From Tropicimonas sp033101155 (GTDB lineage: Bacteria; Pseudomonadota; Alphaproteobacteria; Rhodobacterales; Rhodobacteraceae): a stretch of DNA of 64,000 nt. The notes under the pieces were generated by a model that was not told the DNA's origin, made no database searches, and was given only the letters and a program-made list of their open reading frames with translations. Made by a program: the position numbers and the translations under genes. Each line of letters begins with the position of its first letter. Position 1 is the stretch's first letter. Positions 46,071 to 54,031 of this stretch are shown here, piece after piece. The stretch covers positions 124,001 through 188,000 of the forward strand of contig NZ_JAWMPX010000007.1 of the NCBI RefSeq assembly GCF_033101155.1, read 5' to 3'.

Positions 46071-46596
46071 GAGAGTCTCCTTATTCGTCGTTGGTCTGGG
46101 ATTTCGCAGCGAATTTGGGCGGCGTCATGACGAAGAAGAGTCAAAAAACTTACATTTCCGCTCACGGAGGTTGCGGCGTGTTGGCCCAGTCGGTCGTGAT
46201 GTCAGCACACGAGGGGCGGGCTACCCGCCTTCCGTCCCACGGAAATCCAGCCCGGGCAGGCTGGCGACGGGTTCCGATGCAAAGCACGCGGTCGGTGCGG
46301 CACATGCCGGGGCGAAGGCGGCGTCTAAATCCGAAGCGAGGAAAATATTATAAATTACAGTATGATATGGGTGTTTCGCAGGCCGGGTTGGGGCGTTCAA
46401 GGAAGACGCCAGACGACCTGTCACGGCAGATCGGTCCGACGCACAATCTGCGGCGCGACGGATCGGGGCCTCCGGGGAACGCTCCCGGCATAGGCGAGAT
46501 CCACGCCAAATTACCTAAAACTCGAAGAAGATCTTGCGCGGATCAGCCAAACCTCTCGGCCACATACCCGATTGTGGCGCAAATGGTGCGGGCGAT
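46071..46596. other. Sparse intergenic region
   Basis: About 526 bases with no convincing gene. An AT-rich patch near 46341-46370, unlike its surroundings, contains TATAAT on the minus strand (46347-46352), a possible promoter for the small ORF. No RNA gene was recognised. Confidence 0.5.
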
Positions 46597-47286
46597 TCAG
46601 CCGGAGAGGGTGTAGCGATGCAAGTGGTGAAAACGACCGTCCTGACCTTCGCCGAAGAGACAGATTTCGCGGATGCGGAAGGGCCGCGGCAGGAGCGGCT
46701 GGATGACCGGGCGCAGGTGACCAGCAACGGCGTCGGCCTCGGTTGGGGACAGTTTGCCCGACAGTGTCAGGTGGAAGCGGAACTCTTCCATCACGTAGGG
46801 ATGGCCCCATTGCTGGAGCAGTACCTCCTGACGCGGGGAGAGGCCTGCGGCGCGGCGTTGCTCCAGCTCGGTTTCCTCGGGAGCGGCGCGGAACCCGTCC
46901 AGCGCCTCGAGCACGCGGGCTGCGAGCAGGGCGATCTGCGTGGTGTCGCCTTCGGGGAGGAGCGCAAGGAAGGAGTCGAGTTTCGACAGCTTCAGCCCGT
47001 CAAGCAGAACGGGCGGCAGCGTCGCGGCGAGCGCTTCGGTGGCGTTGTGCAATTCGGACACGTCGAAGCCGGGTTTGAGCCGGAAGGGCGGTTTGAGCGT
47101 GCCATGAAAACCGTATTTGCGCGGTTCCCGGGTGATTTCGGCAATCGGCATCGGCAGGCCGGGCAGGGCGGGATGTGCCATCTTGCGGCCAGAGCGCGGG
47201 TTCCAGCCGAGCCAGCTCGCGCCGAAATCGGCGAGGGGGCCATCGGGGGGAGCATAATAGAGCGCGAAGCGTGTGAAACCGTCCAT
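46597..47286 (-). CDS. DUF1045 protein (2H phosphoesterase-like)
   Basis: Protein of 229 residues of the DUF1045/phosphonate-metabolism-associated family. Two H-x-T-L motifs, YGFHGTLKPPF near residue 60 and FRFHLTLSGKL near 170, are the catalytic His pairs of the 2H phosphoesterase fold. The family is usually linked with phn genes, but none is present here. GGAGG precedes ATG 47286. Its role, probably hydrolysis of a cyclic phosphate intermediate, is inferred. Confidence 0.88.
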   Translation of the reverse strand: MDGFTRFALYYAPPDGPLADFGASWLGWNPRSGRKMAHPALPGLPMPIAEITREPRKYGFHGTLKPPFRLKPGFDVSELHNATEALAATLPPVLLDGLKLSKLDSFLALLPEGDTTQIALLAARVLEALDGFRAAPEETELEQRRAAGLSPRQEVLLQQWGHPYVMEEFRFHLTLSGKLSPTEADAVAGHLRPVIQPLLPRPFRIREICLFGEGQDGRFHHLHRYTLSG

Positions 47287-47450
47287 GGCGAGCCTCCTTC
47301 AGCGCGGTTAGCATATTGGCGACCGCACCGCGAGAGGCAACACATGGGAAGGGCCTTTCCGGGGCCGTCTTCCTGTTCGGTGGGCGCGGCGGACGGGGGG
47401 GCAGGGTTCCATGCGGCGGAAAGGCTCGTCCGGGCCTCCGGCGCCAGGGT

Positions 47451-48506
47451 TCAGAGCGTCGCAAAGCCTTGTATCAACTGGCGCAGGCCGAGCCAGGCGC
47501 CGAGCATGATGGCGCCAAGGGTCAGGGGCGCGGAGAAGGCGAGCAGGGAAAAGGCCGAGAGGCCCTGACCGACGGAGCAGCCAATGGCGATGGCGCCGCC
47601 GAACCCCATCAGCACCGCGCCGGCGATCTGGCGCCGTAGCTCGCGCGGATCCTCGCAGGCCTCCCAGCGGAAATGCCCGCGCCGGAGCGAGCCGATACAG
47701 GCGCCGCAGAGCACGCCGGCGACCGAGCCGACGCCGAAATTCAGCTCCATGCCGGAGGCGAGCATTGCGTAAAGGACGGTGTCGCCGAGTGGCGCCGAGA
47801 AGGTGTGGCTCTCGACGGGGACTGCGTCGAAAGACCGTTCGGCGACAAATGCAGTGGCGGCCCAGCCAGCGGCGATGGAGGCGCCGACGATGCAGGCCCA
47901 GAAAACCGCGTCAGGCTCGGCGCGCATCCGGGCAGGTGCGAGGGCGGCGGCGAGGATGAGCGCGCCGATGGCGAGGCCGAGATGGATTGGGGAGAGGCCG
48001 GTGGCGCTGGCGAGCAGGTGGGCAAAGCCGGCTGGGGCGTCCGTGCCGAGAAGCCCGTCCGGGAAGAGCCGGACACGCAAGGCGGCGAAGGGGCCGGAGA
48101 TCACCGAATAGGCGGCGATGGCCATGACCAGCACGATGACGAAGGCGCGCAGATCGCCGCCGCCGACGCGGGCGAGCACGCCGTAGCCGCAATTGCCGGC
48201 CAGCGCCATGCCATAGCCGAAGACCAGCCCGCCGAGGATATGAGCGACCGGGTTCCAGCCATTGTTGAGATAGAAACTGTCGGAGAGATCAAGCAGCCCG
48301 CTGCCCGCGAGGCCGAAGGCGCCGAGCACGGCGATTCCGATGGCGATGGCCCACATGCGCAGGCGGATATCGGAGCCGCCATAAAGCGCGTCCTCAATGG
48401 CGCCGAGGGTGCAGAAACGCCCGAAGCGAGCCGCGAGCCCAAGCCCCAACCCGCCGATGAACCCAAGTATGGCCACGAGCGTGGCGTCTCCCACAAGCTC
48501 GCCCAT
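47451..48506 (-). CDS. soxT: SoxT, YeeE/YedE-type sulfur-compound transporter
   Basis: Membrane protein of 351 residues with about nine to ten hydrophobic segments. Conserved cysteines of the YeeE/YedE (TsuA) family are in GRFCTLGAIEDA near 31, AGNCGYGVLAR near 105, CGACIGS near 275 and IGCSVGQGLSAFS near 325; in TsuA such residues relay thiosulfate. Being the last gene of soxS-R-T, it matches SoxT, thought to bring sulfur substrate or signal across the inner membrane. GGGGAGGG precedes ATG 48506. Confidence 0.87.
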   Translation of the reverse strand: MGELVGDATLVAILGFIGGLGLGLAARFGRFCTLGAIEDALYGGSDIRLRMWAIAIGIAVLGAFGLAGSGLLDLSDSFYLNNGWNPVAHILGGLVFGYGMALAGNCGYGVLARVGGGDLRAFVIVLVMAIAAYSVISGPFAALRVRLFPDGLLGTDAPAGFAHLLASATGLSPIHLGLAIGALILAAALAPARMRAEPDAVFWACIVGASIAAGWAATAFVAERSFDAVPVESHTFSAPLGDTVLYAMLASGMELNFGVGSVAGVLCGACIGSLRRGHFRWEACEDPRELRRQIAGAVLMGFGGAIAIGCSVGQGLSAFSLLAFSAPLTLGAIMLGAWLGLRQLIQGFATL

Positions 48507-48566
48507 GCGCAGCCCTCCCCAAGCTGGCTGGCCCGGGGGATGCGCGTGTCGCGCGTCTCTACCGGC

Positions 48567-48941
48567 TCAGCAGGCGTCGCTGTCCTTGCAGAACAGCTCG
48601 TAAACGACTTCGAGTATCTTGCGCGGCCGTTCGTCGGTCAAGGAGTAGTAGATCGTCTTGCCATCACGGCGCGGCGTGACCAACCCTTCGAGCCGCAGCC
48701 GCGAGAGCTGCTGGCTCACAGCAGCCTGGCGCGCGGAGAGGAGCCGCTCCAGCTCGGTCACCGACTTTTCGCCGGAAACGAGGTGGCAGAGGATCATCAG
48801 CCGTCCCTCATGGCTGATCGCCTTGAGGAAATTGCTGGCCTGGGTGGCCTTGGTCACGATCCGGTCGATCTCTTCTTGCGATGTCCCGTCGTCGATGACC
48901 GGGAGTATCGTCTCGAACTCCTGCGCTGTCAGGTCTTCCAT
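48567..48941 (-). CDS. soxR: SoxR, ArsR-family repressor of the sox genes
   Basis: Regulator of 124 residues. The winged helix-turn-helix is clear (LKAISHEGRLMILCHLV, SVTELERLLSARQAAVSQQLSRLRLEGLVTPR, GKTIYYSLTD). Two cysteines, one in LCHLV and one at the C-terminus (FCKDSDAC), match positions reported to sense sulfur species through persulfide in SoxR. ATG 48941 is chosen as the family start; longer in-frame starts exist. Its ribosome site is weak, so low expression is likely. Confidence 0.93.
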   Translation of the reverse strand: MEDLTAQEFETILPVIDDGTSQEEIDRIVTKATQASNFLKAISHEGRLMILCHLVSGEKSVTELERLLSARQAAVSQQLSRLRLEGLVTPRRDGKTIYYSLTDERPRKILEVVYELFCKDSDAC

Positions 48942-49099
48942 AATACATCCATAGCATTCACGACGCGCCCGTCGCATCCAGAGGGGCCGCTTGCAAGCAA
49001 AACCCCAGATTTTCGGCCGAAAAGGCCCTGAATGAGGCCGCTGCGCAACGCACCGCACCCTCAGCGATCTCCCCTCGAATCCGATCCCGGCAGCCGTTC

Positions 49100-49483
49100 T
49101 CAGGACGGCACACCGTAATCGGTCAAGTCCCGGAGCATGCGGTCCAGCAGGCCCCAGAAAAAGTCCTCGCCCGGATATCCTTCCAGACGACCCAGTTCCG
49201 CGCCCACCCCATCAACGAGCACGAATGTCGGGGTGAAACTCACCCGACGTGTCAGCGAGAGCTTTTCCATCTCGTCGCCGCCTAGTTCCACGCGACGCAG
49301 GGGCGCATAGGCGCCTTCCTCGGTCTTCGGGTAGATCGGGCCGATCTCTGCATTCCAGCGGGCGCAGTAGTGGCATCCCGCCTGTTCCACCATCACGAGC
49401 TCCACGGCCAAGGCCGGCCCGCAAAACAGGCCGAAGGCGATCCCGGCCAAGGCCGGGCGCAGATTTCTTGCAATGGAAGGCAT
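49100..49483 (-). CDS. soxS: SoxS, periplasmic thioredoxin
   Basis: Protein of 127 residues with a signal peptide (RPALAGIAFGLFCGPALA) and a thioredoxin fold carrying the redox motif CHYC near residue 37. In Paracoccus SoxS reduces blocked SoxY and keeps SoxYZ active. The start ATG 49483 gives the signal peptide. Divergent from soxV, with the SoxR site candidate between them. Confidence 0.93.
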   Translation of the reverse strand: MPSIARNLRPALAGIAFGLFCGPALAVELVMVEQAGCHYCARWNAEIGPIYPKTEEGAYAPLRRVELGGDEMEKLSLTRRVSFTPTFVLVDGVGAELGRLEGYPGEDFFWGLLDRMLRDLTDYGVPS

Positions 49484-49519
49484 ACTCGTCCGATTGACTG
49501 TCGCGCTTCCCCCAACATA

Positions 49520-49535
49520 ATCTGAATGTGTGAAT
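49520..49535. promoter_or_regulatory. Candidate SoxR operator, soxS-soxV gap
   Basis: ATCTGAATGTGTGAAT: the word ATCTGAAT recurs, inverted, at 51586-51593 before soxX, and TGAAT occurs twice in a row here. SoxR is known in Paracoccus to bind both intergenic regions. Confidence 0.55.
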
Positions 49536-49554
49536 AGGACAAGGGGAGGGCACA

Positions 49555-50289
49555 ATGCCCGAAATCAGTTGGGCGGGGGCCGCTTTGGCCGGGCTGTTGT
49601 CGTTTCTGTCGCCCTGTATCCTGCCAATCGTACCCTTCTACCTGTCCTATATGGCCGGAACGGGGATGAACCAGATCACGGCGGAGGGCGAGGTTCCGCC
49701 CGATATACGCCGGCGCGCGGTGATCTCGTCGATCTTCTTCTCGGCCGGAATTCTTACGATATTCATGGCGCTTGGCGCGTCGGCCTCGGCCTTCGGGCAG
49801 TTGATCGGACAGTCCATGGATATCCTGCGCTTCGTCGCGGCGGCGATCATCATCGCCATGGGGCTGCATTTTCTCGGCGTGATCCGGATCGGCTTTCTCT
49901 ATCGACAATTCCGCGCCGAGGCGGGGGATACCTCCAATGTCTCGGTCCTGGGCGCCTATGTGATCGGGCTCGCCTTCGCCTTTGGCTGGACGCCCTGTGT
50001 CGGGCCGGTACTGGCCGCGATTCTCATGACAGTGGCGATGGATGGCGGTGGGATCGGGCAAGGCGTCGGGATGCTGCTGGTCTATGGCATCGGCATGACC
50101 GCCCCCTTCGTGCTCGCGGCCTTTTTCATCGGTCCCTTCATGCGTTGGATGAAGGGGTTTCGAAAGCACCTGCCGATGGTCGAGAAGGCTATGGGTGTGC
50201 TCCTTGTGTTGTTTGGGCTGTTGATCGGCACGGACTCGGTTAACCTTGTTGCCGAGTGGATGTTGAAATTCATGCCCACGATCGGCTGA
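49555..50289 (+). CDS. soxV: SoxV, CcdA/DsbD-type electron carrier
   Basis: Membrane protein of 244 residues with six hydrophobic segments. The two redox Cys residues are in FLSPCILPIVP near residue 21 and WTPCVGPVLA near 146, the CcdA pattern. It carries reducing equivalents from cytoplasmic thioredoxin to periplasmic SoxS/SoxW. GGGGAGGG precedes ATG 49555. The ribosome site of soxW follows after 20 bases. Confidence 0.95.
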   Translation: MPEISWAGAALAGLLSFLSPCILPIVPFYLSYMAGTGMNQITAEGEVPPDIRRRAVISSIFFSAGILTIFMALGASASAFGQLIGQSMDILRFVAAAIIIAMGLHFLGVIRIGFLYRQFRAEAGDTSNVSVLGAYVIGLAFAFGWTPCVGPVLAAILMTVAMDGGGIGQGVGMLLVYGIGMTAPFVLAAFFIGPFMRWMKGFRKHLPMVEKAMGVLLVLFGLLIGTDSVNLVAEWMLKFMPTIG

Positions 50290-50324
50290 GCCGACGCCCG
50301 GGCGAAGGTTTGGAGAGAAAAGAC

Positions 50325-50840
50325 ATGGGAATGCGTATTCTGGCCGCTGTGGCGGCACTGTTCCTGGCGGTAGCGCCTGGTTACGCGGAGGTTGGCGCGG
50401 ACGGGTTGCATGATGCGCCCTGGATCCGGGAGACCTCGATGGATCTTGCCGCCGACCTTGCTGCCGCAAACGCGGAGGGCAAGCGGTTGATGCTGATCTT
50501 CGAACAGCGGGGCTGCCTCTATTGCACGCGGATGCATGAGAAGGTGTTCTCGCGCCCGAAGATCGCGCGCTATCTCAACGAAAACTACTATGTCGTGCAG
50601 ATCAATTTCAAAGGCGACAAGCCGGTCACCGATTTCGACGGCGACCGGCGCAGCGAGCGCCAGATCTCGCGAAAATGGGGGATATTGCTGACCCCGACGA
50701 TCCTGTTCGTCGACACGCAGGTGCCCGCGGGTGGGACCCTGTCGCAGGGCGTGGTCGCGGTCATCCCGGGCGCAGTCTCGGCCAAGCAGACGCTGGACAT
50801 GCTCGAATGGGTTCGCCGCGAGGGCTACAAGGGCGGCTGA
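50325..50840 (+). CDS. soxW: SoxW, periplasmic thioredoxin (copy 1)
   Basis: Protein of 171 residues with a signal peptide (MRILAAVAALFLAVAPGYA). The thioredoxin domain has the motif QRGCLYCTRM near residue 66 and the cis-Pro region LLTPTILFVD near 125. It accepts electrons from SoxV. GGAG precedes ATG 50325; ATG 50331 is equally possible. The next gene is a close paralogue. Confidence 0.92.
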   Translation: MGMRILAAVAALFLAVAPGYAEVGADGLHDAPWIRETSMDLAADLAAANAEGKRLMLIFEQRGCLYCTRMHEKVFSRPKIARYLNENYYVVQINFKGDKPVTDFDGDRRSERQISRKWGILLTPTILFVDTQVPAGGTLSQGVVAVIPGAVSAKQTLDMLEWVRREGYKGG

Positions 50841-50924
50841 TCGCGGACGGGCGCGGGACGGGGCGCCGGATTTCAGGCCCGTGGGCCAAGAGGGGCCTGC
50901 GGGCGCAGTACTGGGGAGGAAGAC

Positions 50925-51497
50925 ATGTTGAAGAAGGTTCTGGGCGCGCTGATCGCGCTGTGTCTGGCCGCACCGCTGGCGGTCGCGGAGATCGGCGAGG
51001 ACGGGCTGCACAAGGCCGACTGGATGCGCGACACGTTCAAGGATCTGGCCGAGGATCTCGAGGAGGCCAATGCGGAAGGCAAACGGCTGATGCTGATCTT
51101 CGAACAGCGTGGCTGCATCTATTGCAAACAGATGCACGAAGAAGTCTTCGTGCGCCCCGAGATCGCGGCCTATCTCGAGGAGAATTTCTTCGTCGTGCAG
51201 ATGAATCTCTACGGCGATACCGAGGTGACCGATTTCGACGGCGATACCCGAACCGAGAAGCAGATGGCGCGGAAATGGGGAATCATGTTCACCCCGTCGA
51301 TTCTCTTCCTGGGCGAAAAAGTGCCCGAGGGGGCGGCCGCGACTCAGGCGGCGGTTGCCATCATGCCCGGCGCCTTCAAGGCCGGCACCACGCTGGACAT
51401 GCTCACTTGGGTGCGTGAGAAGCTCTATGAGAGCGATGGCGAGGACGCCGAGTTTCAGCGATATCACGCTCGAAAGATCGCTGAACGCGCTGGTTAA
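50925..51497 (+). CDS. soxW: SoxW paralogue, periplasmic thioredoxin (copy 2)
   Basis: Protein of 190 residues with a signal peptide (KKVLGALIALCLAAPLAVA). It shares long blocks with copy 1 (NAEGKRLMLIFEQRGC, then IYC; VTDFDGDTR; RKWGIMFTPSILF) but has an extra charged C-terminal tail of about 20 residues (YESDGEDAEFQRYHARKIAE). The redox motif is CIYC near residue 65. GGGGAGG precedes ATG 50925. A tandem duplication, rather than the single soxW found in Paracoccus. The frame ends 200 bases before soxX. Confidence 0.92.
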   Translation: MLKKVLGALIALCLAAPLAVAEIGEDGLHKADWMRDTFKDLAEDLEEANAEGKRLMLIFEQRGCIYCKQMHEEVFVRPEIAAYLEENFFVVQMNLYGDTEVTDFDGDTRTEKQMARKWGIMFTPSILFLGEKVPEGAAATQAAVAIMPGAFKAGTTLDMLTWVREKLYESDGEDAEFQRYHARKIAERAG

Positions 51498-51585
51498 TAG
51501 CGCTTTTGGGATGTTTTTGGCGGTACGGCGCAACATTTGAAACGGTGATGCGCCGCCATCGTAACTATCCTGATGCGCAATCAGA

Positions 51586-51601
51586 ATTCAGATAGATGAA
51601 T
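51586..51601. promoter_or_regulatory. Candidate SoxR operator, soxW2-soxX gap
   Basis: ATTCA-GATAGA-TGAAT, a perfect 5-bp inverted repeat with a 6-base spacer, 96 bases before soxX. It contains ATTCAGAT, the inverse of ATCTGAAT in the soxS-soxV gap. Confidence 0.65.
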
Positions 51602-51696
51602 TTGTTGTTGCCTTCGCGGAAATCCGTGCGCTACGGTATGCCGAGCGGACGGAGGAACATCGCAGCCAACGCGAATGCGTCGCTACGGGAGGACAT

Positions 51697-52179
51697 ATGA
51701 AACGTGCTATTTCCGCGGCTCTTGCCGCATTCATTCTTGTGCCAATGGCCCATGCCGAGGCCGTCGCGCCGGGCGATGTCGCCTATGACGAATATGGCGC
51801 CGTGGCCGCCTCGCTGTCTGGTCAGCCCGGCAGCGCGGAGGAAGGGGCCGCTGCCTTCGGCTCCAAGTCCATCGGCAATTGTGTCTCCTGCCACGAGGTG
51901 ACGGCGCTCAGCGATGTGCCGTTCCCGGGCAATGTCGGCCCCTCGCTTGACGGCGTGGCCGATCGTTGGAGCGAAGCCGAGATTCGCGGCATCGTCGCCA
52001 ATGCCAAGAAGACCTATGACGGCACGATTATGCCGGCCTTCTACAAGGTCGATGGCTTCACCCGTCCGGGCAATGCCTACACGGGCAAGAGCATCGCTCC
52101 CGAAGAGATCACGCCGCTTCTGAGCGCGCAGCAGATCGAGGACCTCGTCGCGTTCCTCGTGACGCTGAAGGAAGAATAA
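51697..52179 (+). CDS. soxX: SoxX, monoheme c-type cytochrome
   Basis: Protein of 160 residues with a signal peptide (KRAISAALAAFILVPMAHA). The heme site is CVSCH at residues 62-66, and the sixth ligand is probably Met112 in GTIMPAFY. SoxX pairs with SoxA to attach thiosulfate to SoxY and passes electrons on. GGGAGG precedes ATG 51697. First gene of the soxXYZA block. Confidence 0.95.
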   Translation: MKRAISAALAAFILVPMAHAEAVAPGDVAYDEYGAVAASLSGQPGSAEEGAAAFGSKSIGNCVSCHEVTALSDVPFPGNVGPSLDGVADRWSEAEIRGIVANAKKTYDGTIMPAFYKVDGFTRPGNAYTGKSIAPEEITPLLSAQQIEDLVAFLVTLKEE

Positions 52180-52226
52180 CAACGCAATCGGACCCGGTGA
52201 CGGGTCCGGAAACCAAGGAGAGAGAG

Positions 52227-52643
52227 ATGAATTTCTCACGACGCGAGACGCTGGCCCTCGGCCTTGGCGCCGCCGCGATGGGCTTCATGCCCTTCCGCGT
52301 GAACGCCGCCGTCGAGGATAGCATTGCCGCCTTTACCGGTGGTGCAGAAGCAGGCGAGGGTGGTCTGACGCTCACCGCTCCAGAGATCGCCGAGAACGGC
52401 AACACGGTTCCGATCGGGGTCGATGCGCCGGGCGCAGTTGCGATCCTCGTGCTGGCCTCCGGCAACCCGACCCCGGGTGTGGCCGAGTTCAAGTTCGGCG
52501 AGATGGCGGCCTCCCAGGCCGCTTCGACCCGCATTCGCCTCGCCGGCACGCAGGACGTGCTTGCCATCGCCAAGATGGCCGACGGCTCTTTCGTCAAGGC
52601 GTCCTCGACCGTGAAGGTCACCATTGGCGGCTGCGGCGGCTAA
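52227..52643 (+). CDS. soxY: SoxY, sulfur-carrier subunit
   Basis: Protein of 138 residues. The Tat signal FSRRETLALGLGAAAMGFM allows export of a folded SoxYZ. The C-terminus ends VTIGGCGG, the swinging arm whose Cys covalently carries sulfur intermediates. ATG 52227 follows AAGGAG. Confidence 0.97.
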   Translation: MNFSRRETLALGLGAAAMGFMPFRVNAAVEDSIAAFTGGAEAGEGGLTLTAPEIAENGNTVPIGVDAPGAVAILVLASGNPTPGVAEFKFGEMAASQAASTRIRLAGTQDVLAIAKMADGSFVKASSTVKVTIGGCGG

Positions 52644-52667
52644 GCATCAGATTCAGGAGACAAGACT

Positions 52668-52997
52668 ATGGCAGATGGTGTTAAGCCCCGCGTGAAAGTC
52701 CCGAAAAAGGCAGCCGCTGGCGATACGATCACGATCAAGACCCTGATTTCGCACAAGATGGAATCCGGTCAGCGCAAGGGCAAGGACGGCAACCTGATCC
52801 CGCGCTCGATCATCAATCGCTTTACCTGCGAGTTCAACGGCAAGTCGGTCATCGACGTGACGATGGAGCCGGCGATCTCGACCAACCCGTATGTCGAATT
52901 CGACTCGATGGTACCGGAAGCCGGGGAATTCAAGTTCACCTGGTATGATGATGACGGCGATGTCTACGAGACCGCCAAGCAGATCGCGATCGGCTGA
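52668..52997 (+). CDS. soxZ: SoxZ, sulfur-carrier partner
   Basis: Protein of 109 residues without a signal peptide; it is exported with SoxY. The immunoglobulin-like fold is recognisable (VKVPKKAAAGDTITIKTLIS, MVPEAGEFKFTWYDDDGDVYE). AGGAG precedes ATG 52668. The sequence has no Cys, as expected. Confidence 0.96.
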   Translation: MADGVKPRVKVPKKAAAGDTITIKTLISHKMESGQRKGKDGNLIPRSIINRFTCEFNGKSVIDVTMEPAISTNPYVEFDSMVPEAGEFKFTWYDDDGDVYETAKQIAIG

Positions 52998-53080
52998 TCT
53001 CGCTCCTTTGGGGCGCTGAAGGACTGCCCGTTCCGGCAACCGAACGACCGGGGCGGGCTCACCCACAGGGAGGACACGAG

Positions 53081-53932
53081 ATGAAATTCAAGGCAATGAC
53101 GGCGCTGGCTGGCGCGCTTGCCCTTTCCGCCGGTTTCGCCGCGGCCGATGCCGATGACGACACGCTCACGATCAATGAGGAGATCGAGATCGTGACCAAG
53201 ACGGATGCGCCAGAGTATATCGACGGGCTCAGCGAGCTGATTTCGGGATGGCATTTCCGCTCCGACGAGACACAGCAGCTGGAGATGGACGATTTCGACA
53301 ACCCGGGCATGCTCGGTGTCGAGGCGGCGATGGACTCCTGGGCGATGGCCGAGGGCTCGGAAGGCAAGTCCTGCGCGGATTGCCATGAGAGTGCTGAGGA
53401 AACCATGGTCGGCGTCCGCACGGTCTATCCCAAGTGGAACGACGCCGCCGAAGCCGTCTGGACGCTGGAAATGGCGATCAATGGCTGCCGCACCGAGCGC
53501 ATGGGCGCGGAGGCGTGGAAATACGACGGAGCGGACATCACCAACATGGTGGCGCTGATCTCGTCGGTCTCGCGCGGCATGCCGATGAGCGTGGCCGTTG
53601 ATGGCCCGGCCGAAGCGACCTGGGAGGAGGGCAAGGAGCTCTACTACACCCGCACCGGCCAGCTCGAGTTGTCCTGCGCCAATTGTCACGAGGACAATTA
53701 CGGTAACATGATCCGCGCCGACCATCTCAGCCAGGGTCATACCAACGGGTTCCCGGCCTACCGGCTGAAGAATGCCAAGCTGAACTCGGTCCATGCCCGC
53801 TTCAAGGGCTGCGTGCGCGACACCCGCGCCGAGACCTACGCGCCGGGCAGCCCCGAATTCGTGGCGCTTGAACTCTATGTTGCATCCCGCGGCAACGGTC
53901 TGTCTGTCGAAGGCCCGTCCGTTCGTAACTAA
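53081..53932 (+). CDS. soxA: SoxA, diheme c-type cytochrome
   Basis: Protein of 283 residues with a signal peptide (TALAGALALSAGFAAA). Heme sites CADCH at 98-102 and CANCH at 199-203; Cys136 (NGCRTE) and Cys244 (GCVRDTRAE) fit the axial ligand and the catalytic persulfide Cys. With SoxX it joins thiosulfate to SoxY. It is the diheme type of the Paracoccus/Rhodovulum group. GGGAGG precedes ATG 53081; a terminator follows. Confidence 0.96.
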   Translation: MKFKAMTALAGALALSAGFAAADADDDTLTINEEIEIVTKTDAPEYIDGLSELISGWHFRSDETQQLEMDDFDNPGMLGVEAAMDSWAMAEGSEGKSCADCHESAEETMVGVRTVYPKWNDAAEAVWTLEMAINGCRTERMGAEAWKYDGADITNMVALISSVSRGMPMSVAVDGPAEATWEEGKELYYTRTGQLELSCANCHEDNYGNMIRADHLSQGHTNGFPAYRLKNAKLNSVHARFKGCVRDTRAETYAPGSPEFVALELYVASRGNGLSVEGPSVRN

Positions 53933-53942
53933 GTGAAGTATG

Positions 53943-53972
53943 CCCCGCAAGGCTTTGGCCTTGCGGGGTTTT
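53943..53972 (+). terminator. Rho-independent terminator between soxA and soxB
   Basis: CCCCGCAAGGC and GCCTTGCGGGG form a perfect 11-bp stem with loop TTTG, followed by TTTTCTGT, 10 bases after the soxA stop. soxB begins 59 bases later. Confidence 0.92.
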
Positions 53973-54031
53973 CTGTGAGTAGATTCATTCAATAAACCGC
54001 ATATGTTGGCGGTAACAGAGGACGGATACGC

